A stretch of 64,000 nt of DNA from Fibrobacterota bacterium (GTDB taxonomy: Bacteria > Fibrobacterota > Chitinivibrionia > Chitinivibrionales > Chitinispirillaceae): positions 66,090 through 130,089 of the forward strand of contig JAEWVR010000017.1 in assembly GCA_023459055.1 (NCBI GenBank). Direction: 5' to 3'. A program made the position numbers and the translations under genes. Below are positions 17,154-26,420 of the stretch, in pieces (position 1 is the stretch's first letter; each line of letters begins with the position of its first letter). The notes beneath the pieces are model-generated. The model was not told the origin of the DNA. It ran no database searches and was given only the letters and a program-made list of their open reading frames with translations.

Positions 17154-19589
17154 ATGAAATTCGGCTTTTTTGATGATGCAAAACGTGAATACGTAATTAC
17201 TACACCGCAAACTCCCTATCCATGGATTAATTATCTGGGTACCAAAGATTTCTTCTCTTTGATATCAAATACAGCCGGTGGCTATTCTTTTTATAAAGAT
17301 GCCCGTCTCAGACGTATCACACGATATCGCTATAACAACGTACCGCTTGACAATGGTGGAAGATATTTCTATATAAAAGATGGTGATGATTTCTGGTCTC
17401 CGGGATGGAAACCGGTGAAACGCGGTCTTACAGAATACCAGTGCCGTCATGGTATGGGCTATACCGTAATTAAAGGTGTCCGTAATGGAGTTGCCGCTGA
17501 ATGTCTTTTCTTTGTACCGCTTAATGAGACCTGTGAAGTACAGAAAATTACTCTGACCAATACTACCGATAAACAGAAAAAGTTTTCGCTCTTTTCATAT
17601 GCAGAATTCTGCCTTTGGAACGCACTGGATGATCAGACTAATTTCCAGAGAAATTTCAGCACTGGTGAAGTCGAAATTGATGGTTCCACAATTTATCACA
17701 AAACAGAATACCGTGAACGCAGAAATCATTTCGCATTCTACACGGTAAACCGTCAGCTGGCAGGTTTCGATTCGGATCGTGATAGTTTCATCGGTAAATA
17801 TAATGGATATGAAAACCCTGAAGTTGTTGTTGAGGGAAAATCGAAGAATTCTGTTGCTGATGGATGGTCACCGGTGGCATCACACCATTTGTCGATCACG
17901 CTTGATCCTAAAGAGTCAACTGATATCGTATTTGTTCTTGGTTATGTTGAAAATGATGTCAATGACAAGTGGGAAGCACCGGCAGTAATCAACAAGAAAA
18001 ACGCGAAAGTAACTATTGAAAAATTCTCGACAAGCGCAGCTGTTGACAAGGCGTTTGTTGAACTGAAAGCATACTGGGATAATCTGTTGTCACGATATAC
18101 AGTCACAACAAAAGAAGACAAGCTTAACAGAATGGTTAACATCTGGAATCAGTATCAATGTATCATTACATTCCACATGTCAAGAAGTGCATCATACTTC
18201 GAATCCGGTATCGGTCGTGGTATGGGATTCCGTGACTCAAACCAGGATATCGGCGGATTTGTTCATCAGCTGCCTGAACGCGCACGCGAACGTATTCTTG
18301 ACCTTGCAGCAACACAGCTTGAAACCGGTGGTGCATATCATCAGTATCAGCCTCTTACCAAAAAGGGAAACAACGAAATCGGTGGAAATTTCAACGATGA
18401 CCCGTTGTGGCTGATTTACTCAACTGCTGCCTATATCAAGGAAACTGGTGACTGGACAATTCTTAATGAGACCGTTCCTTTTGACAATGATGCATCAAAG
18501 GCAAAGTCACTTCTTGATCATCTTGACAAATCATTTTACCACGTTGTAAATAACAAGGGACCTCACGGGTTACCGCTTATCGGTCGTGCAGACTGGAACG
18601 ACTGTCTTAACCTGAACTGTTTCTCGACAACGCCGGATGAATCATATCAGACATGTACCAATAAAGATGGTAAAACTGCTGAGTCTGTATTTATCGCGGG
18701 TATGTTTGTTGCAATCGGGCGTGAATATGTTACCATTCTGGAGCTTCTTGGCAAAAAGGGAGAAGCAAAGAAAGCTTCCGGTCACATTGACGAAATGATT
18801 GCAACAGTCAAAAAGCACGGATGGGATGGCGAGTGGTATGTCCGTGCTTATGATGATTCCGGTAAAAAGGTCGGAAGTAAAGAATGTGATGAAGGTAAGA
18901 TTTTTATTGAGCCACAAGGGTATTGCGTTATGGCAAAAATCGGTCTCGAGGATGGTATGTGCGAAAAGGCTGTTGAGTCTGCCCGTAAATACCTCGATTC
19001 TCAGCACGGACTTGTACTTGTCAATCCAGCATATACGAAGTACCACGTAAACCTTGGTGAGATTTCATCATATCCGCAAGGGTACAAGGAAAATGCAGGT
19101 ATTTTCTGTCATAACAACCCCTGGGTTATTATCGCTGAAACTATTCTTGGTCAGGGTGATCATGCATTTAACCACTACAAGAAGATTACTCCTGCATACC
19201 GTGAAGATATCAGTGATCTTCACAAAATGGAACCGTATGTATATTCTCAAATGATCGCCGGTAAAGATGCAAAGCGTCACGGTGAAGCAAAGAATTCATG
19301 GCTTACCGGTACTGCAGCATGGAATTTTGTAACGATTTCGCAGTGGATTCTCGGTGTTCGCGCAGATTACAACGGCCTTATTGTTGATCCGTGTATTCCT
19401 GCAGAATGGAACGAATTCTCGGTAAAGCGTGTGTTCCGTGGTACAACGTTTAATATCGCAATCAAAAATCCATCACACGTTTGTAAGGGTGTAAAGTCCA
19501 TGACTGTTGACGGCGTTGCAGTAAACGGAAATATCATTCCGGTTATTACTGATGGCAAAGCGCATGATGTCGAAGTGATCATGGGTTAA
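17154..19589 (+). CDS. cbp: Cellobiose phosphorylase (GH94)
   Basis: Cellobiose phosphorylase splits cellobiose with phosphate into glucose 1-phosphate and glucose, saving ATP. The 811-residue protein follows the characterised Cellvibrio gilvus enzyme closely as I recall it: TPYPWINYLGTKDFFSLISN at the start, ARLRRITRYRYNNVP, FCLWNALDDQTNFQRN, GMGFRDSNQD, and IGRADWNDCLNLNCFSTTP, where Asp480 is the expected catalytic acid. NNPWVIIAET and TGTAAWNFV close the barrel. No signal peptide is present, so it acts in the cytoplasm on sugars brought in by the importer. It lies 27 bases before a second GH94 gene. Confidence 0.95.
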   Translation: MKFGFFDDAKREYVITTPQTPYPWINYLGTKDFFSLISNTAGGYSFYKDARLRRITRYRYNNVPLDNGGRYFYIKDGDDFWSPGWKPVKRGLTEYQCRHGMGYTVIKGVRNGVAAECLFFVPLNETCEVQKITLTNTTDKQKKFSLFSYAEFCLWNALDDQTNFQRNFSTGEVEIDGSTIYHKTEYRERRNHFAFYTVNRQLAGFDSDRDSFIGKYNGYENPEVVVEGKSKNSVADGWSPVASHHLSITLDPKESTDIVFVLGYVENDVNDKWEAPAVINKKNAKVTIEKFSTSAAVDKAFVELKAYWDNLLSRYTVTTKEDKLNRMVNIWNQYQCIITFHMSRSASYFESGIGRGMGFRDSNQDIGGFVHQLPERARERILDLAATQLETGGAYHQYQPLTKKGNNEIGGNFNDDPLWLIYSTAAYIKETGDWTILNETVPFDNDASKAKSLLDHLDKSFYHVVNNKGPHGLPLIGRADWNDCLNLNCFSTTPDESYQTCTNKDGKTAESVFIAGMFVAIGREYVTILELLGKKGEAKKASGHIDEMIATVKKHGWDGEWYVRAYDDSGKKVGSKECDEGKIFIEPQGYCVMAKIGLEDGMCEKAVESARKYLDSQHGLVLVNPAYTKYHVNLGEISSYPQGYKENAGIFCHNNPWVIIAETILGQGDHAFNHYKKITPAYREDISDLHKMEPYVYSQMIAGKDAKRHGEAKNSWLTGTAAWNFVTISQWILGVRADYNGLIVDPCIPAEWNEFSVKRVFRGTTFNIAIKNPSHVCKGVKSMTVDGVAVNGNIIPVITDGKAHDVEVIMG

Positions 19590-19616
19590 GAAGCAGCATT
19601 GAAGAAAGGAATATAA

Positions 19617-22025
19617 ATGAAATACGGTTATTTTGATGATACTGCAAAAGAGTATGTGATTACCAATCCAAAGACTCCGGTAAAATGGATTAACTACATC
19701 GGAACACTCCAGTTCGGTGGATTCGTTGATCACACCGGCGGTGCTCTGATTTGTAAAGGTGATCCGTCTCTTAACAGAATTACAAAATATATTCAGCAGA
19801 CACCATCATCTGAATTCAAAGGTGAAACACTCTATGTCCGTATTAAGGATACAAGTGGCTATAAGGTGTTTTCTCCATTCTTTGTTCCAACACTTGATAA
19901 ATACGACAAGTATGAATGTCATGTAGGGTTGGGATATCAGAGGATTGTTTCTGAGATGTATGGTGTCCGCACTGACGTAACCATTTTTATTCCTTTAGAT
20001 GCACAGGTTGAAATAAGGGATATCAGGGTAACAAATATTTCCGGTAAGGCAATGGAAATAGATGTTATTCCTGTTATTGAGTACACTCATTTCGATGCTG
20101 TAAAGCAGTTTACAAATGCAGACTGGGTACCGCAGACCATGCAGTCCCGTTGCACAACAGAACCAAATGGTCTGAGAGTGCTTTCCCAGTATGCGTTCAT
20201 GAAACGTGACACAGCGGTTAATTACGTTACATCAAATTACCCGGTTGAATCATTTGAGACCGATCGCAAGCGTTTCCTTGGTGATAACGAGTATGGAACA
20301 TGGGCTCATCCGTTGTCTCTTGATAAGCAGGATCTTGATAACTACGAAGCAGACCGGGGTGATAATATCGCAGCATTGCTTCATAAACTCGGATCAGTAA
20401 AGAGTAACGAGACAAAGCGTATCATTACACAGCTTGGACAGAAGGTTAGTGTAAAGGATGCAATGCCGGAAATCAATGAGTTTCGTAAGGAAAGCACTGT
20501 TGATGCAGCGTTTAAGAAGCTTGCTGATTTCTGGGAAAATCACTTGTCAATGATGAAGGTAAAGACACCGGATGCTGGTCTTGACAGTATGATGAACGTG
20601 CATAATCCGCGCCAATGTTATATCACGTTTAACTGGTCCAGGTATTTATCCTATTATCAACTTGGTATGGGAACACGCGGGCTTGGATTCCGTGACAGCT
20701 CACAGGATGTAATGGGTGTTGCAGGACATATTCCTGAAGAAAGCAAAAAACTGATAATTAAACTTTTGTCAGTTCAGCTTCCTGAAGGAAATGCGATGCA
20801 CCAGTTTAATCCGCTGAGTATGGAAGCGACTGTCGGTGATGCACACGAGATGCCCGATCGTCCACAGTATTATGGTGATGATCACTTGTGGATTGTCCTT
20901 GCTGTTATTGCCTATGTCAAGGAAACCGGTGATCTTGCATTTCTTAACGAAACTGTTCCCTATTATACCCGTAAAAAGGGAAATCCGGTTGTTTCCGATT
21001 CGGTAATTAATCATTTACGTAATGCACTTAAGTTTACAAAAGAAAATGTCGGCGCTCATGGTCTTCCACTTCTCGGGTTTGCAGACTGGAACGATTGTGT
21101 CAATCTTCCATCCGGAGCGGAGTCAATGTTTAATGCCTGTCTTTATGGCAAAGCACTGCTTGAAATGATTGATCTTGCGAAATATCAGGATGATACGGTC
21201 CGTGTTGAACAATATACTGCAGATCTTGAAGTAATCAGAAAGAACTATAATGAGCATGCCTGGGACGGTGAATGGTACGTACGGTGGTTTGAAGCAAACG
21301 GGACACCGCTTGGTTCACATACCTGTACACATGGTAAAATCTATATCAACTCTCAGTCATGGTCGGTAATAGCAGATCTTGCAACAGGGGATCGCGGAAG
21401 AAAGGCACTTGACTCAGTCAGAAAGCACCTGAATACATCAAAGGGTATGAAACTCAGTACCCCCGGATTCAATGGTTTTGATCCGTCAAAGGGTGGTATC
21501 ACAACATATCCCCCGGGAGCAAAAGAAAATGGTGGCATATTCCTTCATACTAATCCATGGGTTATGATTGCTGAGACGATTCTTGGCAATGGAGAGAATG
21601 CATTTGAGTATTATAACCAGATCAATCCTGCAAAGAAGAATGATATTATTGACGAGTACGAATGTGAACCGTATGTGTACCCGCAGAATATTCTCGGTGA
21701 TGAACACAAGCAGTTTGGCCTTGGAAGAAACTCATGGCTGTCCGGAACATCATCCTGGACCTATCAGGCTGCGACAAAATACATTCTTGGCATTCTCCCT
21801 GAATTTGGCGGTCTGAGAATCAACCCCTGTATTCCATCGAACTGGGATGGTTTTACCGTTGAGAGAAAGTTCAGAGGGGCAACCTATACGATCAATGTTA
21901 AAAATCCATCACATGTCAGTAAAGGTGTACGTTCCGTAGCTGTAAACGGGAAAGCACTTGATTCAACCCTGGTGCCGGTTGCAAAAGCCGGTGATATTGT
22001 TGCTGTTGATGTTGTAATGGGTTAA
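19617..22025 (+). CDS. GH94 family glycoside phosphorylase, acceptor specificity unknown
   Basis: The 802-residue protein has the full GH94 plan: GYFDDTAKEYVITNPKTP at the N-terminus, GLGFRDSSQD, GFADWNDCVN (catalytic Asp490) and NPCIPSNWDGF near the end. It departs from cellobiose phosphorylase in the substrate-facing parts: FGGFVDHTGGALICKGDP replaces the FSLISNTAGGYSFYKD block, and the insert near MEATVGDAHEMPDRPQYYGDD resembles other GH94 branches. Possible acceptors include gluconate (cellobionate phosphorylase), N-acetylglucosamine (chitobiose phosphorylase) or longer glucans. It is co-transcribed with the upstream phosphorylase and ends at a strong terminator. Confidence 0.88.
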   Translation: MKYGYFDDTAKEYVITNPKTPVKWINYIGTLQFGGFVDHTGGALICKGDPSLNRITKYIQQTPSSEFKGETLYVRIKDTSGYKVFSPFFVPTLDKYDKYECHVGLGYQRIVSEMYGVRTDVTIFIPLDAQVEIRDIRVTNISGKAMEIDVIPVIEYTHFDAVKQFTNADWVPQTMQSRCTTEPNGLRVLSQYAFMKRDTAVNYVTSNYPVESFETDRKRFLGDNEYGTWAHPLSLDKQDLDNYEADRGDNIAALLHKLGSVKSNETKRIITQLGQKVSVKDAMPEINEFRKESTVDAAFKKLADFWENHLSMMKVKTPDAGLDSMMNVHNPRQCYITFNWSRYLSYYQLGMGTRGLGFRDSSQDVMGVAGHIPEESKKLIIKLLSVQLPEGNAMHQFNPLSMEATVGDAHEMPDRPQYYGDDHLWIVLAVIAYVKETGDLAFLNETVPYYTRKKGNPVVSDSVINHLRNALKFTKENVGAHGLPLLGFADWNDCVNLPSGAESMFNACLYGKALLEMIDLAKYQDDTVRVEQYTADLEVIRKNYNEHAWDGEWYVRWFEANGTPLGSHTCTHGKIYINSQSWSVIADLATGDRGRKALDSVRKHLNTSKGMKLSTPGFNGFDPSKGGITTYPPGAKENGGIFLHTNPWVMIAETILGNGENAFEYYNQINPAKKNDIIDEYECEPYVYPQNILGDEHKQFGLGRNSWLSGTSSWTYQAATKYILGILPEFGGLRINPCIPSNWDGFTVERKFRGATYTINVKNPSHVSKGVRSVAVNGKALDSTLVPVAKAGDIVAVDVVMG

Positions 22026-22031
22026 ATTACC

Positions 22032-22071
22032 GGGAGATTCGTGAATAGTTCACGGATCTCCCATACTTTTT
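22032..22071 (+). terminator. Rho-independent terminator after the GH94 pair
   Basis: GGGAGATTCGTGAA and TTCACGGATCTCCC pair over 14 positions with one mismatch around a TAG loop (22032-22062), followed by ATACTTTTT. Confidence 0.8.
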
Positions 22072-22210
22072 CCTGGAATTGTGGTGCAATTTTCGAAACG
22101 CACAGTGATTCATAAAATTTAGTTTCCGTTACTCTTATCACTCGTTACGTGTCACATTTTTCTTGTTAATCGCAGATTTTTAATCGCATAACGTATATTC
22201 GGGATATAAT

Positions 22211-22373
22211 CCTAAATGGCGCAGTTGATCGCGGCGCAGAATCGTAATCTATTGAGCGCTAAGCATTTCAAACCTCTTGACCTTATCACCCATCGATAAA
22301 GCCTGCGAGGTTTTCAAGGCTTATCATCTCAATATCTTACGGTTCTGCATCCACGCTAACTGCGCCATTTAGG
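22211..22373. mobile_element. MITE-like element, 163 bp, terminal inverted repeats, 5-bp target duplication
   Basis: The ends are perfect inverted repeats CCTAAATGGCGCAGTT / AACTGCGCCATTTAGG, and the similarity continues inward (GCAGAATCGTAA versus TTACGGTTCTGC, then ATTGAG and AACCTC blocks). Almost the whole element can therefore fold into one long imperfect hairpin. ATAAT flanks it on both sides (22206-22210 and 22374-22378), consistent with a target-site duplication. There is no transposase inside. Ends starting CC with short AT-rich duplications recall the IS1380 group, but this is a guess. It sits 40 bases before the NRPS/decarboxylase gene. Confidence 0.8.
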
Positions 22374-22412
22374 ATAATAGAATTATTGTAAAAGTCTTTT
22401 CAATAATAACGA

Positions 22413-25400
22413 ATGTATTGGACTATGTTGGAAAACGCTCAAAATTTGATTGATAGATATATTGTTGCAGACAGGCACTATCATCCGGCTGATCTCTGCA
22501 GTGGCTACCTAAAGAAAACAATCACACCCTCCTATACTATTGTTACAAAAACTCTGAATGGTTTATTATCAGACTTGATAGATAATCACTCTATACACCT
22601 CAGATGTCCACAGCCGGTTATTTTAAACACTGCCCTTGCGCTTCTGGTAGAACGGTATGATGATCTTAAGCAATTCAGTTTTGCCAGGCTTGCGATTGCA
22701 GGTAATGCACGATTATCGTTAGTTAAAATTGATTATGATGCAGCATTTACCGGATATGAATTTATACGCAGCGTTTTCAGTGCCTGTACAACATGCAGTG
22801 ATTTTGTTGTTGATGCTGAATTTAAGAATGTTATGCAACAGAACAGGATATTGCAGCAGTATTTCAGGGTGATAAGCAACTTTGAAACTAACGCTGATAT
22901 AGACGAAATGATAATGGTTGGAAAACTTTGTAATTCATCATTGCTTTTTTCAATGAATCAAAGTAGCGGGATAGTTATTGCATACGATTCAGATCGGATC
23001 GAATCTGAATATGTGGATCAGATTGCTTGTCACTATGTCAATATTCTTACTACGTTGAGTACCGATCTTTCAAAGCAAATCGGTACGCTTGATATATTGT
23101 CACAGGATGAAATCAGGAAGGCTGTTATTACCTGGAATGAAACGTCTTCTGTAAATCAGTATCAATCTGATTTGTCATCAATGTTTGATATTCAATGCGG
23201 TAAAGATCCTGATGCGCTTGCGATAGTTTCGGACCGGATGTGTTTAACATTTAGTGAATTGAACAACCGGATAATTTCACTTGCGTCAATGTTGTCGGTA
23301 CGCGGGGTCTCTACCGAATCACCTGTTGCGGTTTGTATGGATCGATCGGCAGAACATATTATCAGTTTACTTGCTATAATAAAATGTAATGCGACTTATA
23401 TACCGGTTGATATGAATTCACTTCCACAGGAGCAGATCGGGATTATTCTTGATGATTGCAGACCAGTGATAGTGCTGACAACAGAAAAGTATCTGCAGAG
23501 AGTGTGTCATGCTGATATTCCTGTTGTCAATGTGACATCACAGTATAGCGGTCAGGATACGTTTCATACGGGTACGATACAGAGGTCGGGAGATGATCGT
23601 TTTTATATTTTGTATACGTCGGGTTCAAGTGGAAGGCCAAAGGGTGTTGAGGGATTATATAAGGGTATCATAAACCGGCTTCAGTGGATGTGGGACACGT
23701 ATCCGTTTACAGATAGTGATATCGGCTGTAACAGGACACCGATTGGTTTTGTAGATCATATTGCTGAGATTCTGTCGCCGTTACTCAAAGGTGTTACCCT
23801 GTATATTCCCGATGACAATCAGAATAGTAATGCTTTGTCAATCGCAACATATATTTACAAAAACAGGATAAGCAGGATAATTCTTGTCCCATCACTGCTA
23901 TCCCGGATATTACATCTTGATACCGACGAACTTCTTAATATGTCAAGTTTGAAGTATGTTTTTTCCAGCGGAGAACCGTTAAGTAATACACTTGTAACTC
24001 AGTTTTATCAGCATCTGAAAAGTGCTCGTCTGGTAAATATTTACGGATCAACAGAGGTAAGTGCTGATGTCACCTGGTATGAAGTGAAACGTTTTTTTGC
24101 GGCTGATGTACTCAGGTATTTTTCTCAATCGATCGATCTGCCCGGCGGTTTGAAAGAGTCGGTACTTGATGGCTACCCGAATCCGATTACAGAGGACAGG
24201 ATAACAAGCGGGAATGTACCGATTGAAGCAATAGCGTCACGCTTCTGCTCATCACAAATGGCCGATTTTCCGATTTCACCGGAGCAATACTACAAACGTC
24301 TTTATTCTGATGTGTTTCCGTTTGTCATAAATACTGCATCACCGAAATATATAGGACATATGACAAGTGCTTTGCCGGATTTTGTACATGATATCAGTAA
24401 GCTGATATCGCAGTTAAATCAGAATCTTGTTAAAGTAGAGACAGCAAAATCACTTATATTTCTTGAGCGCGAGACACTTGCTGTTTTACATCGTGCGTTT
24501 TACAGGTGCAGTGATCAGTTCTATAATGAACATATTCAGAAATTAAATGCGAATCTCGGACTTGTGACAACGGGCGGTACAACAGCAAATATAACAGCTC
24601 TTCTGACCGCAAGAAATAAGGCGCTTTTTACAACCTATGAAACCTTTGCGTCTTCGGGAAAAAGCATATACCGGCTTCTTAATGAAAAAGGGTATGCCGA
24701 TATGACAATTCTTGGCACCCACCGGATGCATTACTCAATCCGTAAAGCTATTTCCGTACTGGGCATCGGTATCGAAACGATTATCTATGTCGCTACCGAT
24801 AGTAACGGACGCCTTGACACTGATGATTTACAGGAGAAAATAACCTATTGTAAACAAAATAAAATTCTGGTACTCGCGGTTATAGGTATTGCCGGTGCTA
24901 CAGAGAGCGGACAGATTGATCCGCTTGACGACATAGGGGCTATTGCGCGGCAGCATGGAATTCATTTCCACGTTGATGCAGCATGGGGGGGGACAATGAT
25001 CTTTTCCGATACCTATAAACACAAATTACGGGGTGTAGAGCTTGCAGATTCAATAACATTTTGCGGCCATAAACAGTTGTATCTTCCGCAGGGAATCAGC
25101 ATCTGTCTTTTTAAAGATCCTGATCAGTTACAGTTTGCAACAACAATTGCATCATATCAGGCGTCGGCTGATTCATATGATGTAGGCAAATTTACCCTTG
25201 AAGGATCCAGATCGGCAATATCGCTCTGTCTTCATGCGGCGTTACAGATGATTGGGAAAAAAGGCTACGAAACGCTTGTCAACTACAGTATGGACCTGAC
25301 ATCCTTTTTTGCAAAAATTATTGATGCAAGTTCAGCATTTGAATTGATCATGTATCCCGATCTGAACATTGTCAACTACCGGTATATTCCAACAAAATTC

Positions 25401-26318
25401 CGGACTAAGGTTCTGGATGGCAATTTGACAAGTGATGATCAGTGTGAGATAAATTCGTTCAATAAACAGCTTCAGGAGAAACAGTTCCTGAAAGGGAAAA
25501 CATTTGTTTCGAAAACCACATTGACACATACACGATACGGTTCATTACCGCTTGTGGTCTTTCGTGTGGTTCTTTCAAATCCCCTTACAACCTATGCAGA
25601 TCTCTATGAAGTACTTGAGGATCAGTTGTCAATTGCACAGGAAATTAACAGTGATGAAGACTGCTTGAAAATAGGATTACATTATAAGATTGTGCAAAAA
25701 GAGATCAAACGGGTACATGCGTTCGATGAGAGAATTGTTGTAAGCAGGGCGGATGAGCACATTGTTCCAATCGGAAGGCCTATTTGTAATTGCAATGCAT
25801 TTATCCTTGATACAAAATTACGACTATGTCCCATTGGTGTACCGGGTGAGTTGTTTATATCAGGGATGGCTCTGGCACGGGGTTATCACAACAATGCGTT
25901 GCTGACAAATGAATGTTTTATTGACAATCCGTTCATAGCAGGTGTAAAAATGTATAAGACCGGTGATCGGGTAAAGTATGCACCTGATGGTACCATAGAG
26001 TATCTTGGACGCTTTGATGATCAGGTGAAAATCCATGGGTACAGAGTTGAGCCGTCGGCAGTGGAATACTATATTGATCAGATTGAATCAGTGTTGCAAT
26101 CGAAGGTCATCGCTATCATAAAAGAACCTGAGAAACCGTTTCTTGCGGCTTTTATTATTATAAAAGAGCATATCGACAGTACAGTAATCAGAGAACAACT
26201 TCAGACAAAACTTCCTGATTATATGGTACCGCAGCAATGTATAATTCTGGATTCATTTCCGCTGCTTCCAAGCGGGAAAGTTGACAAAAAGAGATTAGCT
26301 GAAATGCTCGTCCCCTAA
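22413..26318 (+). CDS. NRPS-type adenylation protein interrupted by a PanP-like aspartate 1-decarboxylase domain
   Basis: 1301 residues. Residues about 40-245 look like the C-lobe of a condensation domain (ending DEIRKAVITWNETSS) with no HHxxxDG lobe. The adenylation domain begins near 255, with A3 LYTSGSSGRPKG (400-411) and A5 NIYGSTE (542-548). From about 557 to 1105 lies a group II PLP decarboxylase: HMTSALPDFV, LNQNLVKVETAKS, TTGGTTANITAL, HVDAAWGG (853-860) and FCGHKQLYLPQG with PLP Lys887. These features match the Vibrio PanP aspartate decarboxylase family. The adenylation domain resumes with VPIGRPI, A6 GELFISGMALARGY, A7 YKTGDR, A8 GRFDDQVKIHGYRVE and A10 LPSGKVDKKRL, where Lys1289 is catalytic. 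No carrier domain follows. The start is forced by an in-frame stop just upstream; no clear ribosome site is seen. Confidence 0.9.
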   Translation: MYWTMLENAQNLIDRYIVADRHYHPADLCSGYLKKTITPSYTIVTKTLNGLLSDLIDNHSIHLRCPQPVILNTALALLVERYDDLKQFSFARLAIAGNARLSLVKIDYDAAFTGYEFIRSVFSACTTCSDFVVDAEFKNVMQQNRILQQYFRVISNFETNADIDEMIMVGKLCNSSLLFSMNQSSGIVIAYDSDRIESEYVDQIACHYVNILTTLSTDLSKQIGTLDILSQDEIRKAVITWNETSSVNQYQSDLSSMFDIQCGKDPDALAIVSDRMCLTFSELNNRIISLASMLSVRGVSTESPVAVCMDRSAEHIISLLAIIKCNATYIPVDMNSLPQEQIGIILDDCRPVIVLTTEKYLQRVCHADIPVVNVTSQYSGQDTFHTGTIQRSGDDRFYILYTSGSSGRPKGVEGLYKGIINRLQWMWDTYPFTDSDIGCNRTPIGFVDHIAEILSPLLKGVTLYIPDDNQNSNALSIATYIYKNRISRIILVPSLLSRILHLDTDELLNMSSLKYVFSSGEPLSNTLVTQFYQHLKSARLVNIYGSTEVSADVTWYEVKRFFAADVLRYFSQSIDLPGGLKESVLDGYPNPITEDRITSGNVPIEAIASRFCSSQMADFPISPEQYYKRLYSDVFPFVINTASPKYIGHMTSALPDFVHDISKLISQLNQNLVKVETAKSLIFLERETLAVLHRAFYRCSDQFYNEHIQKLNANLGLVTTGGTTANITALLTARNKALFTTYETFASSGKSIYRLLNEKGYADMTILGTHRMHYSIRKAISVLGIGIETIIYVATDSNGRLDTDDLQEKITYCKQNKILVLAVIGIAGATESGQIDPLDDIGAIARQHGIHFHVDAAWGGTMIFSDTYKHKLRGVELADSITFCGHKQLYLPQGISICLFKDPDQLQFATTIASYQASADSYDVGKFTLEGSRSAISLCLHAALQMIGKKGYETLVNYSMDLTSFFAKIIDASSAFELIMYPDLNIVNYRYIPTKFRTKVLDGNLTSDDQCEINSFNKQLQEKQFLKGKTFVSKTTLTHTRYGSLPLVVFRVVLSNPLTTYADLYEVLEDQLSIAQEINSDEDCLKIGLHYKIVQKEIKRVHAFDERIVVSRADEHIVPIGRPICNCNAFILDTKLRLCPIGVPGELFISGMALARGYHNNALLTNECFIDNPFIAGVKMYKTGDRVKYAPDGTIEYLGRFDDQVKIHGYRVEPSAVEYYIDQIESVLQSKVIAIIKEPEKPFLAAFIIIKEHIDSTVIREQLQTKLPDYMVPQQCIILDSFPLLPSGKVDKKRLAEMLVP

Positions 26319-26350
26319 ATCCTACCTCGTCAGGTATTCCCGAGGGTCCC

Positions 26351-26390
26351 CTTGCTAATGTCGTTAACTTAAGTTAACGACATTAGCAAG
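26351..26390. repeat. Perfect 40-bp palindrome between convergent genes
   Basis: The 20-base half CTTGCTAATGTCGTTAACTT is followed at once by its exact reverse complement. It lies between the convergent NRPS/decarboxylase gene and nrdR and could act as a two-way transcription barrier, although no T-run follows. The inner CTTAAGTTAACGACATT recurs at 48480-48496 and, with two changes, at 2670-2686, so it is a dispersed repeat and not only a local terminator. Confidence 0.85.
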
Positions 26391-26420
26391 AGGGCGGCTA
26401 TAAACTTTTTAAGAGAGGTG

